Positions 25,901 through 33,944 of a stretch of 64,000 bases of DNA are shown here, piece after piece. Position 1 is the stretch's first letter; each line of letters starts with the position of its first letter. Under the pieces are notes generated by a model. It saw only the letters and a list, made by a program, of their open reading frames with translations, did no database searches and was not told the origin of the DNA. Both the position numbers and the translations under genes were made by a program. This DNA comes from Pseudovibrio flavus (GTDB lineage: Bacteria; Pseudomonadota; Alphaproteobacteria; Rhizobiales; Stappiaceae), in assembly GCF_009711345.1 (NCBI RefSeq), contig NZ_SMMA01000050.1, positions 3,561 through 67,560 of the forward strand. The letters are read 5' to 3'.

Positions 25901-27508
25901 TGCGTAGGCTTGATGTGCATCGGAAACAGCTAAGGCGTCTAGGTCGCCATAATTATTCTGCACGGTTCCTTTGATCGCACGGGCATAGGACGAGCCGTTC
26001 GTTGATAGTGCAACGCTAGAGATAGAGCCGCGGTTGGTGCCAACAGCCCCGCCTATCCCGTCACTGTTGATGTTCCCTTCTGAACTGACATGAGTGAGGA
26101 TATCACCCCTATTGGTTTCTATATCGCCTTCAATGCCATTAACGGTCGCCCCTAACTTTGCCTCCTCTACCACCACGTCAATGTTTCCATTGTTTTCCGT
26201 TGTGGTAGCGGCAATCCCAGAGGCAACTACCGAGCCGTTCTGGCTGGCAACACCAATGGATATGTTCCCACTGTTGAGTGAAAGGGTTGCGCTGCGAATG
26301 CCGTAAGCATCAATATCATCGCGAACGTTTTTTCCGATGATTGAGATGTCGCCAGTGTTTTCGCCAGTATGGCCACCATTACCACGAATGCCATAGGCCT
26401 CCATATTGGCGCCCGCATTTGTTACTTCAACAGAGAGCCTACCGGAGTTTTTCCCTAAAGACCCCTGCCCGCTACCGGAATCAAAGTAGGTACTGATGGC
26501 AAATGCTTCAACGTCGCCCGATTGGGAGGACGCCTTAACGTCAATTGCTCCACTATTTGATTCCAAAGTTCCGCCATGGGCGTAGATGCCTATTGCCTGA
26601 ACCGTTTGGTCCCCGCCATGGCCCTCTACCGAAATAGAACCGGAATTATCGAAAACAGTTCCACCATACGCGTAGATGCCGCGTGCTTGGACATATCCGC
26701 TAGTAGCGGTGGCAGCTACGTTTAGATCACCACTGTTAGTGACTGCATCACCGCGAATAGCATAGGCCCTCGCATCCCCAGAAGCAGAGCCTGTCGAAGA
26801 AGTTGCTATGCCTGCATCAGCGCGAACCGTGATCTCACCCGTGTTCTCAACCGTGGAACCATGTAATCCGGTCGTTTCAGCATCAGAGTTCGCTGTATTG
26901 TTCGCACTCGCATCGCCTCCTTGGGAGGTCAGATGGATAGTTCCGCTATTGTTGATGCTTCCAGCGCGTATTCCCGTCGCTTTTGCATAGGAGGTAGCGT
27001 CGCCGTTAGAACTCGTGTTTCCCGCAGTCACGCCCATTGTAATGGCGCCGGAATTGGTGACTGCGGCATTCGCCTGTGACCACAGACCGATCACATCAAT
27101 CGACAGATTGTCTGTAGCCAAAGCCGCCTGCCGCGAGAGATAAAGCGTAATATCAACCTCGGAGACCAGTGGCAAAGAGGACGAAAGACCTGCCACATAA
27201 AGACGTCCGCTTAAGGCGTCATAAGCATCTAGACCATTCCAGTTTTGAACGACCAGCGGCGTGCTTGAGCTTCCAGCCTCTATTTGACCCGACAAAATCT
27301 GCGGTGATGAAGCCAAGCTACGATAGAACAGCGCCCGCGTATCACTGGTGGCACCGTCGAAGCCGCTATAATCCCCTATCGGTGCTCGCAACGCACTCTG
27401 ATGACCGATGGATCCCGCAACTGCGACCTGAGACAACACCAATCCGGTTAATGCTGTCGTCGAAAACAAATGCTTAAAAGACAAAACAACCCTCACTACT
27501 GAGGGCAA
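22901..27508 (-). CDS. Large type Va autotransporter with a repetitive beta-helix passenger
   Basis: About 1,535 residues. A signal peptide (ALTGLVLSQVAVA) precedes a passenger of roughly 29 imperfect repeats of about 22-35 residues. Each repeat runs like NxGxIxVxAxS followed by AYGIxG, typical of a right-handed beta-helix. The last ~280 residues are an autotransporter barrel ending in EGRFSLKF with terminal Phe. No catalytic triad is visible, so an adhesin or surface-fibre role is the simplest view. There is no ATG at the 5' end: the longest frame begins with TTG at 27508, and a TTG at 27484 with GAGGG 5 bases upstream looks better. The gene stands alone. Confidence 0.88.
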   Translation of the reverse strand: MPSVVRVVLSFKHLFSTTALTGLVLSQVAVAGSIGHQSALRAPIGDYSGFDGATSDTRALFYRSLASSPQILSGQIEAGSSSTPLVVQNWNGLDAYDALSGRLYVAGLSSSLPLVSEVDITLYLSRQAALATDNLSIDVIGLWSQANAAVTNSGAITMGVTAGNTSSNGDATSYAKATGIRAGSINNSGTIHLTSQGGDASANNTANSDAETTGLHGSTVENTGEITVRADAGIATSSTGSASGDARAYAIRGDAVTNSGDLNVAATATSGYVQARGIYAYGGTVFDNSGSISVEGHGGDQTVQAIGIYAHGGTLESNSGAIDVKASSQSGDVEAFAISTYFDSGSGQGSLGKNSGRLSVEVTNAGANMEAYGIRGNGGHTGENTGDISIIGKNVRDDIDAYGIRSATLSLNSGNISIGVASQNGSVVASGIAATTTENNGNIDVVVEEAKLGATVNGIEGDIETNRGDILTHVSSEGNINSDGIGGAVGTNRGSISSVALSTNGSSYARAIKGTVQNNYGDLDALAVSDAHQAYARGISGATANNWGHITSKAYSTQRYAYSYGIQGDLGFNAGDLNVESVSTGAQTYAYGVQGSVGSNLGDMNILSRGQIHTYAYGIQGATAHNAGSISVRSQSTGDNARAYGIRGTVGLNEGDISATALAGTSNSLAKARAYGLYDSDGGSTPSNISRNSGAISVFAYAGTVTQLGGAIDASAEAAGVSLQADNGGDPVFGTLLENDGSIKSVVVGGTLIGSTPAYAEDGSVAAYGILANVGVNRGEIFVEATGSSISGASNATAWTQAYGIKGDVDVNYGNVNVEAIGGTTDNDKARPYVQSAGIDGRITRNYGDITVTSEAENSYVQTYGLDSNGHDIEINGGAIKVRGTSSDDSVQAAGIRVISGNLGLNSGAIDVSAVSTDDYVHADGIDLIDGSLTENTGDIRAYGHSTSKYVHAKGISAYNGSIGTNSGNITTVAEAGEGYANAQGLIGIVDANHGDLFSQATSDKDWSRAVGIYRTSGFLVNSGDIYAAAKSNGGVGVNGEAYAYGITLNGDTRLHSTGSIRVEAQGNASSQAYQVQTNGHNLTIEAYGILFGEDLGLAEYAGTFQSSTGDKVTFVKNGVGGPEKADLYAHISNGSIEGQAYTLPALEENAVLAEGQFASVQVHSDYADWEASFVEGTQNTNQQQVIFNYAPENSPALTAAAALRGFASNLHDLAGAGHRFDGSLRGDASQGIPPMAYGVNPTPDAGQKAISKLLPSTPSETSLVDVSHGYMKAIVSRQSGNYDSSGYDLNSTGLLFGLNVAATESWLVGLSGYYGSTDLDFSRADLDGVFGAGEVFAIGAHTTYELGLAQLGLSSLYMHARNKYSASSQTSTAHDYYSANALSTRATVNWGVEIGGHLFTPELGLEHLWYQQQGFTVSGLGPLDTGFSAVNENDLNVTASLGWTRAFQRGGWHIQPSAKVGLRHSLTGSSISGQMYQGANGVEDLDFDADRTHLLTSAGLSLSKGNVDFSLGYSGSYSENTAHSAVEGRFSLKF

Positions 27509-27937
27509 ACTAGCAGCAACTCACACTAGTTTAAATACCTACTTAATTTTTGATTGTGACCGGCAAAGCCACTCAACAGCGGTAGGGCAAACTGGGCTCA
27601 TCGTTCTCCACCGCCTTACCGACGAGCCCATGTTTAAGCTAGAGGCGCGTCTTAGTTCGCAATTCCACTTTCACCAGTGTGCAGCTACGGGCATTAGCTC
27701 GAGGTATCGCCTCTATTGGTTTGAGAAGACTTGGTGATTTGGTCCTCTCAAATCCTATTGGTAGCTTTGGCGCTGTTTAGAAAAGCGTCTTAGCCGTAAC
27801 CTTAGAATAGCGGAAGAAACCAGCGCGGATGGTTGGTTCTTTCTTCTTCCAAAGCCCTCCAATTTCTTGAGGCAGGATTGTTGGTACCTTTTTCGGTTGG
27901 CCGAAAAGCTATGACGCTAATCAGTGCGATCAACCAA
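27509..27937. other. Intergenic region upstream of the autotransporter
   Basis: About 430 bases with no convincing gene between the autotransporter and VOC genes. It must hold the autotransporter promoter and the VOC transcript end. I see only weak partial inverted repeats (for example GGGCTC and GAGCCC near 27590-27630). Confidence 0.4.
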
Positions 27938-28324
27938 TCAACTGGCATAGCTTACAACCTCGAACTCGATACCGTCCTCATCTTCGAAATAGAACCTTCG
28001 GCCGGGTTCATAATCGCCGTGGTTTCTGGTCTTGTAACCGTCGGCGAGGATCTTCTTTTCGGCAGCATCAAGATCGTCCACCACCACACCGATGTGATTA
28101 AGCCCGCCGCGCGTCTTGTAGGTGTTGCCCGCTCCCTCACTCTCAGTATTGCTGGTGTAAACCGCGATGTAGGAGCTATCGGTTCCAACATGGACCGTCG
28201 TGCCGGTATTCATCGCCGGCCCCTGCCAGCGAATGTGCCAACCGAACCAGTTAACCAAGCGATTTGCCGTGGCAACCGGATCACTCACAGTGACGTTCAC
28301 ATGTTCCAGAAATGAATTTGCCAT
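27938..28324 (-). CDS. VOC-family (glyoxalase-like) protein under SoxR control
   Basis: 128 residues forming one vicinal-oxygen-chelate module pair. FLEHVNVTVSDP opens the first half with His, LNHIGVVVDDLD opens the second, and DEDGIEFEVVSY gives the closing Glu. Such proteins include glyoxalases, fosfomycin-type transferases and small dioxygenases; the substrate is unknown. It is divergent from soxR and its promoter carries a SoxR box with the diagnostic 19-base spacer, so it is probably induced by redox-cycling compounds. A detoxification role is inferred. Confidence 0.85.
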   Translation of the reverse strand: MANSFLEHVNVTVSDPVATANRLVNWFGWHIRWQGPAMNTGTTVHVGTDSSYIAVYTSNTESEGAGNTYKTRGGLNHIGVVVDDLDAAEKKILADGYKTRNHGDYEPGRRFYFEDEDGIEFEVVSYAS

Positions 28325-28360
28325 CGAATGTGTCCCTCTCTTTGACGTTCAATGGCGACT

Positions 28361-28391
28361 CTTTTAAAAGTTCAAGTTAACTTTAAGTCAA
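28361..28391 (-). promoter_or_regulatory. SoxR-controlled promoter with 19-base spacer
   Basis: On the minus strand, TTGACT (28391-28386) is the -35 box and TAAAAG (28366-28361) the -10 box, 19 bases apart as in MerR-family promoters. The spacer holds a near-perfect copy of the SoxR dyad: plus-strand bases 28370-28387 read GTTCAAGTTAACTTTAAG, against CCTCAAGTTAACTTGAGG in E. coli soxS. It points at the VOC gene. Confidence 0.82.
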
Positions 28392-28412
28392 GGCTGCACT
28401 GGAGAAAATTTC

Positions 28413-28895
28413 ATGACAGCTAACAAACCGCTGCTAACCATCGGTGATCTCTCTGAAAGAACAGGCCTTTCAACCTCGGCAATCCGCTTCTATGAAAGCA
28501 AGGGGCTGGTGGTTCCCGCTCGCACAGCCAGTGGCCAGCGACGGTTTATGCGGGCAGACATCCGCCGTCTTTCGTTGATCCTGGTGGCGCAGGAGTTTGG
28601 CTTCACGATTTCAGAGATCAGCGAGCAGCTAGCCACAGTTCCCACCGGCAAAGCACCAACGAAGGCCGACTGGACGCGGTTGAGCAATCATTTCCGCAAA
28701 ACGCTGGACGAAAAAATCACTCGCCTCACCAATCTCCGCGATAAGCTAGACGGATGCATTGGCTGCGGCTGCCTATCACTAGACTCGTGCAAGCTTTATA
28801 ACGCCGGTGATGCAGCCGCTTCTTACGGCAGAGGCCCGCGCTACATTTACGGCGATGAAACAACAGGTCCAGCAAGCGATGAGAGTGCAACCTGA
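28413..28895 (+). CDS. soxR: Redox-sensing MerR-family regulator SoxR
   Basis: 160 residues. An N-terminal MerR winged helix (TIGDLSERTGLSTSAIRFYE) and dimerisation helix precede the [2Fe-2S] cluster ligands Cys115, Cys118, Cys120 and Cys126 in CIGCGCLSLDSC. That is the exact SoxR spacing, CxxCxCx5C. Oxidation of the cluster untwists target promoters and activates transcription. In non-enteric bacteria SoxR usually controls a few genes for redox-active metabolites rather than soxS. The divergent VOC gene with its SoxR box is the evident target. Confidence 0.95.
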   Translation: MTANKPLLTIGDLSERTGLSTSAIRFYESKGLVVPARTASGQRRFMRADIRRLSLILVAQEFGFTISEISEQLATVPTGKAPTKADWTRLSNHFRKTLDEKITRLTNLRDKLDGCIGCGCLSLDSCKLYNAGDAAASYGRGPRYIYGDETTGPASDESAT

Positions 28896-28933
28896 AGCCG
28901 GTTGATCATTGAGCCAACCGACCTAGTTAACGC

Positions 28934-29917
28934 CTAGAGTGTTGGCACTACACCTTCAAATTTCACAGCGGATGATTTGGGTTTCGCCAGCACCTTCTCG
29001 TAGACCTCAATGTGGCGATCAATCACTTGGCTCCACGTAATTGCGGTTTCTTGTTTGTGTGCGCCCACCATAAGCGTATCGAACAAGCCCTGCTCATTGT
29101 CAGCGAGCCTGCGGATTACCTCGGCGTTCTCGCTGGCTTCGCCGCTGAGATATAGCCCATTAACGCCATCACTCACCGCGTCCAGCGCGATACCAACGGG
29201 GCGCGAAAGCACGGGCGTTCCGCTGGCAACCGCCTCAGCAATATTGGCTGGCCCACCCTCAGCGTTGCTGAGAACCAAAAGAAAATCAATCTCCTCATAG
29301 ACTTTGGGAAACAGCCGATAGGGAAGAAACTCAAAGCACTCGCACTCAAACCCCATTTCGCGAATGTAGGCGGCATCCTGCGAACGCCCCTCTCCGACAA
29401 GCACAAACTCCACCCGCTCTGGAGATAATCCCTCCAGCATCTCATAGAGCAGAACTTCGCCCTTCACCCGCCTTCCATAGCGCTTGGAGATGAAGCCGAT
29501 TTTGATTTTGTAATCTGCCGAGAACCGCCTGAGTGGGCGCCGCCGAAAGAGCCTATCCTCATAGCCGTGCGGAATGATGGTTGTCTGAGTGATCCCTTGA
29601 GATGCCAGGTATTCCGCCTGATTGGAATTCAAGCAGATGATGTGACCAGCGTTCTCATAGTGAGGCCTGAACTTTTCAAAATCCACGAAGGGGTCGAAGT
29701 CATTGATCACATCATGATGAACGGTCACCACGGCGCCGGGCATCAACTCACCCTTTTCCATTTGCGGGCGGTGATAGTGGTAGATGTCGAACCCTTCCAG
29801 CGGCCGCTCTGATACAACCGTGTGCAGGTCATCGCGGTTGATGAACCTGCGGAAGATATCGGTAAATATCTTGCTGTTCATCTTTTTGGTGGCAACAAAA
29901 TTTACAGATATCGTCAT
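28934..29917 (-). CDS. GT4-type glycosyltransferase
   Basis: 327 residues, GT-B fold. The C-terminal donor half carries EFVLVGEGRSQD and the GT4 signature SNAEGGPANIAEAVASGTPVL, with the catalytic-type Glu in the E-x7-E arrangement. The N-terminal half is short. It is the last of a three-gene minus-strand operon (FkbM methyltransferase, Kps-like protein, this gene); its start abuts the Kps-like stop. Role: assembly of a surface glycan, sugar unknown. Confidence 0.83.
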   Translation of the reverse strand: MTISVNFVATKKMNSKIFTDIFRRFINRDDLHTVVSERPLEGFDIYHYHRPQMEKGELMPGAVVTVHHDVINDFDPFVDFEKFRPHYENAGHIICLNSNQAEYLASQGITQTTIIPHGYEDRLFRRRPLRRFSADYKIKIGFISKRYGRRVKGEVLLYEMLEGLSPERVEFVLVGEGRSQDAAYIREMGFECECFEFLPYRLFPKVYEEIDFLLVLSNAEGGPANIAEAVASGTPVLSRPVGIALDAVSDGVNGLYLSGEASENAEVIRRLADNEQGLFDTLMVGAHKQETAITWSQVIDRHIEVYEKVLAKPKSSAVKFEGVVPTL

Positions 29918-31530
29918 TAGGCAAAGTCTCGAACAATGGCGAGTTCGCTTGAACCCTGCTGTTTATGAGGCACTTCTGGATAGGGCTTGAGCTTGTTGTA
30001 GATCGCAGCATCTGCATCGCCATCAACCGGAATTAGATGCTCCAGAACAAGCGCGCTCAAAACATCTTCCATCTGCTTGTATTCGCTGAGCGAGAGAGTG
30101 GATGGTAACAGCCCGCTTTCCAGATCAGTCAGCAACGCACCAACATCTTCATAGTCATGGGTAAAGCCCAAGCTGCTATAAAAGCCTCCACCCAGAAGAT
30201 ACGGCTTAAAGCCAGCAAGCGCGCCCTCTATACCCCCTTGCGAACTCAGTGTGAAAATGCGGTCGGAGACGCGGAACAGCTGCTTCAAGTTCCAGTCAGT
30301 GGTTACAAACACCCGCTCCCGCGCTGAGGCTGGAAGCTGCTGCAAAAACTGATTGATGTACCCTTCAGTAAATGTCTGCTCGGCGTTGTTCTTATTCCGC
30401 TCCCAAGGGTGGGCTTTGAAAATAACCAGCCTATCGGGATTTTCCAAAAGCCCCTCGATCAACCCGCGATAAGCCGGAATGGTATTGAGGACAGAACCAG
30501 AGCCGCAAACAAACGCGTAGTCATTGATAACCTGTCCAAGGATCAAGCAGATTTCGCGCCCGTCCTTGGTAAATTGCAGCGTTTCTTCACTGGGCTGTTT
30601 AACGTTCTTGTTGGCCTGCATCACAAACGCGTTGTGCATATGAATGCGCTCTAAGTCGCCAATTGCCAACTGCTCCATCTTCCGCTTGGCCGTGATCTGA
30701 AATCTGGAGGCGTTTGGAATGGCCGTATACCGTTCTTCCATGAAGTAGTGCTTGCCGGTCATGAACGTTTCAAGCACGAATGCCCGCACTTTTGTAAACC
30801 GCAGGATCTCAAGCAAAACGGCCGCGTAAGTGTGAGCGCCAGAAAAAACGAACGCTATCTCGTAGCGGTTGAGATTGGGAAAGCTGCGCCAATAATCAAT
30901 CCAGTACATGGCGGCAGCACAGCATAATAGCAGCGCTTCGCGGTCATGCTTCCAAGCGTGGTTCAGCACCTGCGCGTTTTCCCGCTCGATAGCGCTGGTC
31001 TGCCACTCCTCCTTGGGGAGCACAAAGGCTAAAAGCTCGTTCTTCGCACTTTTGAAAACGGGAACATCGCTATACCGAAACGCCAGCAACTGTTCCTTAG
31101 AAAGAGCCTCAAGCTGCGGCAGATAAGGTTCAAGCAGCTCTCGATGTTCCTCGTAGTTGCCGTTTGCACAGGTCAGCTTTTGCCGGTCAGACCCTTTGGC
31201 AAGTCCAACCACAACAGTTGACTTGGTCATCTTCAAAAAACGGTAGAGGTTGCCGAAGTTCTTGGGATTGATGTGAAAGTCTTCCGCCAGCAAGGTTTTG
31301 AACTTCACATTCGGGCGCAGCGCATCGGCTGGCGCTTTCCCAACGTTTCCAGCGCCGCCCCCTACAAAAGCAGTAGCGCCGGAGGAACGAATGAGCTTTT
31401 CGATCTTATCAACCCGCAAACGCGTATTGCGCAGCTGATAGATGCTTTTGATATAGCCGCGAATTTTCTTCGGGCTTAGCCAGTTAAACCGGCCTGTTGT
31501 AGATCGCGACATTCCGGCCTGCCAATTCAT
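29917..31530 (-). CDS. Capsule-synthesis KpsC/KpsS-like protein
   Basis: About 531-537 residues, cytoplasmic. The C-terminal part is typical of capsule synthesis (KpsC/KpsS) glycosyltransferase-like proteins: VIFKAHPWERN, then a D-R-I-F-T segment with LSSQGGIEGALAGFKPYLLGGGFYSSLGFTHDY. In E. coli such enzymes build the Kdo linker of group 2 capsules. The N-terminal 150 residues are unusual and not recognised. The start could be 31530 or 31512 (MSRSTTGRF); both overlap the FkbM gene end, implying coupling. No capsule exporter genes are in the window. Confidence 0.68.
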   Translation of the reverse strand: MNWQAGMSRSTTGRFNWLSPKKIRGYIKSIYQLRNTRLRVDKIEKLIRSSGATAFVGGGAGNVGKAPADALRPNVKFKTLLAEDFHINPKNFGNLYRFLKMTKSTVVVGLAKGSDRQKLTCANGNYEEHRELLEPYLPQLEALSKEQLLAFRYSDVPVFKSAKNELLAFVLPKEEWQTSAIERENAQVLNHAWKHDREALLLCCAAAMYWIDYWRSFPNLNRYEIAFVFSGAHTYAAVLLEILRFTKVRAFVLETFMTGKHYFMEERYTAIPNASRFQITAKRKMEQLAIGDLERIHMHNAFVMQANKNVKQPSEETLQFTKDGREICLILGQVINDYAFVCGSGSVLNTIPAYRGLIEGLLENPDRLVIFKAHPWERNKNNAEQTFTEGYINQFLQQLPASARERVFVTTDWNLKQLFRVSDRIFTLSSQGGIEGALAGFKPYLLGGGFYSSLGFTHDYEDVGALLTDLESGLLPSTLSLSEYKQMEDVLSALVLEHLIPVDGDADAAIYNKLKPYPEVPHKQQGSSELAIVRDFA

Positions 31531-32317
31531 TCAAAAGGGAGAGTTCTTTGAAATAGAGGGCGATGCGCCCGCGAAACCGCCGATCAAACGCGATGTCTTT
31601 TTTCAAAAACATAACGTTGTACTGGCCCGGTGTCTCGACATCCCGCGTGACAGGCACAAACCCTGCCCCGTCGAGGAGATCATAGACCTCGAACACGGTT
31701 TTCTGCCCCTCCCAGATCTTGTAATCTTCAACCTCTGCGTAGATGGCCTGCGTGTTGTCCAGAAAGTCCGTCGCCCCTTCCAGCACCTCATAATGGTGGC
31801 CTTCCACATCGAGCTTCAAAACCGCCGTCTCTTCGCTTTTGGGCTTGTAAAGGCTGTCAATCGTTGCCGCTTCCACACGAATACTCTCGTATTCCTGCCC
31901 CGGCTTTGTTTTCAATGAGTTGTTGGCAAAAAGGAACTCGGGGTCTTCCTTGGGCTGCATGAAAAACTCGACATCACCGACCTTGTCAGTCACAGCCATG
32001 TGCCGGTAATGAAAATTCTCGGGCACGCCTTGCTGCTCAAATTCCTCACAAAAGTGTTTGTGAACGCCCGGGTCCGCCTCAAAGCCAACCGAGGTACACT
32101 CCGGCAATTTCCGGGCAATCCGCAAAGCGGTATCAGCCTCGTGGGCGCCAATCTCCAGAAAATAGTCAGGCTTGAGCACACGGGTTACAAGATCCATAAA
32201 TAACCGCTCATGACAAGCGACGGAGTGTAATTTGAGGTCCCGCTCTCGTGAGTCAAAGAGTAAGTTGCACAAAAGCATTTGATTAGACATTTCAAACGCT
32301 TGCCAAAGTGGAGCCAT
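31484..32317 (-). CDS. FkbM-family SAM-dependent methyltransferase
   Basis: 277 residues. SAM-binding LEIGAHEADTALRIARKL and an acidic GFEADPGVHK follow the FkbM pattern, as does VLKLDVEGHHYEVLEGA in the middle. FkbM enzymes O-methylate sugars or polyketides; beside the two glycan genes, methylation of a surface polysaccharide sugar is the likely role. It is the first gene of the operon; GGGAG lies 11 bases before the ATG. Confidence 0.87.
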   Translation of the reverse strand: MAPLWQAFEMSNQMLLCNLLFDSRERDLKLHSVACHERLFMDLVTRVLKPDYFLEIGAHEADTALRIARKLPECTSVGFEADPGVHKHFCEEFEQQGVPENFHYRHMAVTDKVGDVEFFMQPKEDPEFLFANNSLKTKPGQEYESIRVEAATIDSLYKPKSEETAVLKLDVEGHHYEVLEGATDFLDNTQAIYAEVEDYKIWEGQKTVFEVYDLLDGAGFVPVTRDVETPGQYNVMFLKKDIAFDRRFRGRIALYFKELSLLNELAGRNVAIYNRPV

Positions 32318-32449
32318 TCTTGTGTTTCTCCCGATGAATTCAGCCTGATCCTAACGACACGCGCCGGTGTCGGTAGCCCCGAATTCACACGGAAAACAAT
32401 CAAGGGAGTGGTAACAGCCAACCGACGCTAACCCATTAAAATTCCAGCA

Positions 32450-32487
32450 AAAACAAAAAGGCCGATGCCCTTTCGAGCATCGGCCTT
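32450..32487 (-). terminator. Intrinsic terminator after maiA
   Basis: AAGGCCGATGC (32458-32468) pairs perfectly with GCATCGGCCTT (32477-32487) around an 8-base loop. On the minus strand TTTTTGTTTTT follows. It ends the marR-maiA transcript. Confidence 0.9.
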
Positions 32488-32510
32488 CTGTAAAGGTCGT
32501 TCGGTGCGTA

Positions 32511-33140
32511 TCAATCTGATGGATAGGCCGCCTTGAACGCCGGAAGTTCCGCCGCCCTATCAGCAATCGCTGTCAGCTTGCGCATCTTAGAAAGATCCAC
32601 CCCCCAACGGCGGGCGTTGTACATCTGCGGTACAAGGCAAATGTCTGCCAGCGAAACCTCGTCGCCATAACAGAACTGACCGGTCTGCGGCGTGTTCAAG
32701 AGTTCTTCAAAAGCGAGCAATCCCTTGCTCATAAACTCTTTCATCCAGCTCACTTTCACCGCATCGTCGCCACCTGCAAGTTCTTGCACCCGCTTAACAA
32801 CCCCAAGATTGCAAACCGGATGAATGTCCATAGCAATGGCATGAGCAAGCTGGCGTACCCTCGCCTTTCCTTCAGCATCTTCAGGCAAAAACGCTGGTTG
32901 AGGCTGAACCTCGTCCAGATACTCCAAAATCGCGAGGGATTGCGAGAAGCGCTTGCCGTCTATTTCCAGAACCGGAACAAGCCCTTGCGGGTTACGTGCC
33001 AAATGCTCTGCGCCCCGATGTTCGCCAGAAAGCAAGTCCACCTTCACAGCATCATAAGAGATGCCCTTGTGGTTTAGGCCGATGCGTACCCTGTAGCTGG
33101 CGGAGGAGCGCCAGTAATCATAGAGAACCGCCGTTGACAT
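32511..33140 (-). CDS. maiA: Maleylacetoacetate/maleylpyruvate isomerase (zeta-class GST)
   Basis: 209 residues from the chosen start at 33140 (MSTAVLYDYWRSSASYRVRI). SSASYRVRIGL is the zeta-class glutathione motif with catalytic Ser; NPQGLVPVLEIDG and the SQSLAILEYLDE stretch complete the thioredoxin domain, and an all-helical C-terminal domain follows. It performs glutathione-dependent cis-trans isomerisation of the ring-cleavage product before FahA acts. Homogentisate (maleylacetoacetate) and gentisate (maleylpyruvate) routes use near-identical enzymes, so the substrate is not settled. It is co-transcribed with marR (32-base gap), divergent from fahA. Confidence 0.9.
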   Translation of the reverse strand: MSTAVLYDYWRSSASYRVRIGLNHKGISYDAVKVDLLSGEHRGAEHLARNPQGLVPVLEIDGKRFSQSLAILEYLDEVQPQPAFLPEDAEGKARVRQLAHAIAMDIHPVCNLGVVKRVQELAGGDDAVKVSWMKEFMSKGLLAFEELLNTPQTGQFCYGDEVSLADICLVPQMYNARRWGVDLSKMRKLTAIADRAAELPAFKAAYPSD

Positions 33141-33172
33141 AATTCCTCCCAATGTCGCGGGCTGGCATAGTG

Positions 33173-33646
33173 CTAGCCCGAAGTCTCCCGTTGTTTGACC
33201 AGTTCTTCTGCCCGCTGGGAAATGCGCTCCATCAGGTCCATCATGATAAGAAGGTCAGACTCGCTCAGGTCTTTGAGCAGCCGTTCTTCCACGGCCCGCA
33301 CTTTGGGAATCAGATCATCAAATACCCGAATGCCCTCATCAGTGAGTCGCAGTACCGACTTGCGCCGGTCGTCTCCATCTATGTCCCGTTTGAGATAGCC
33401 CCGTGATCTCAGTGACTGCACAGCCCGCGATACGTTGACCTTGTCCATAGACGAGCGCTCAACAATCTCGCTGGCAGAAAGAATGTTTTTAGTCCCCAAA
33501 ATAGCCATAGTGCGCCACTCGGAGGTCGTTAGCCCGTATTCGACGCTGTAAATCTGCTGCAACGCCTCACTTACAGTCGTTGCGAACTTACGAACGCGGT
33601 AGGGAAAGAAGGTTCCTAGCTCGAACACCATCGCGTTATGGCCCAT
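33173..33646 (-). CDS. MarR-family regulator of the aromatic locus
   Basis: 157 residues. The winged-helix DNA-binding region reads LSASEIVERSSMDKVNVSRAVQSLRSRGYL followed by the wing DIDGDDRRKSVLRLTDEG. It is the first gene of the minus-strand marR-maiA unit and divergent from the fahA operon. A 7-base dyad 18-41 bases upstream of its start suggests autoregulation. The ligand is probably a pathway aromatic acid. Confidence 0.9.
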   Translation of the reverse strand: MGHNAMVFELGTFFPYRVRKFATTVSEALQQIYSVEYGLTTSEWRTMAILGTKNILSASEIVERSSMDKVNVSRAVQSLRSRGYLKRDIDGDDRRKSVLRLTDEGIRVFDDLIPKVRAVEERLLKDLSESDLLIMMDLMERISQRAEELVKQRETSG

Positions 33647-33663
33647 ACTTCATACTGTTACAT

Positions 33664-33687
33664 TGCGTACTAGAAAATATGTACGCA
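33664..33687. promoter_or_regulatory. Inverted repeat, candidate MarR operator
   Basis: TGCGTAC (33664-33670) and GTACGCA (33681-33687) are perfect inverted arms around a 10-base AT-rich spacer, placing the half-site centres 17 bases apart. It lies just upstream of the marR start in the divergent region shared with fahA. Confidence 0.6.
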
Positions 33688-33852
33688 CTATTTTAACTTC
33701 TATAGTTACGATTGAAACCAAAAGTCAATTATTCCTTTTGCCCATTCGTAGCGATACATTGATTTATATCAAATATATAGCATTTTAATCTCTCCACCAA
33801 ACTTACGCAACTGTCATCTTAGTAATAACGTCTAAGGAGACCTACTTTCTCG

Positions 33853-33880
33853 TTGACAAGGTTTCGTATGAAACTATTTT
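33853..33880 (+). promoter_or_regulatory. Candidate fahA operon promoter with dyad in the spacer
   Basis: TTGACA (33853-33858) and TATTTT (33875-33880) are separated by 16 bases. The spacer contains GTTTC-GTAT-GAAAC (33861-33874), an inverted repeat placed where a bound repressor would block RNA polymerase. Confidence 0.55.
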
Positions 33881-33944
33881 TGGATGAAAGCGAACAGGAA
33901 AGCGGAATCACTTAAGGGTTTCGCACGGGTGGGAGCACAGTCAT

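Noticed and set aside
22901-27508. CRISPR-like or tandem DNA repeats inside the autotransporter
   Set aside because: The periodicity is at protein level with divergent DNA; there are no identical repeats or unique spacers.
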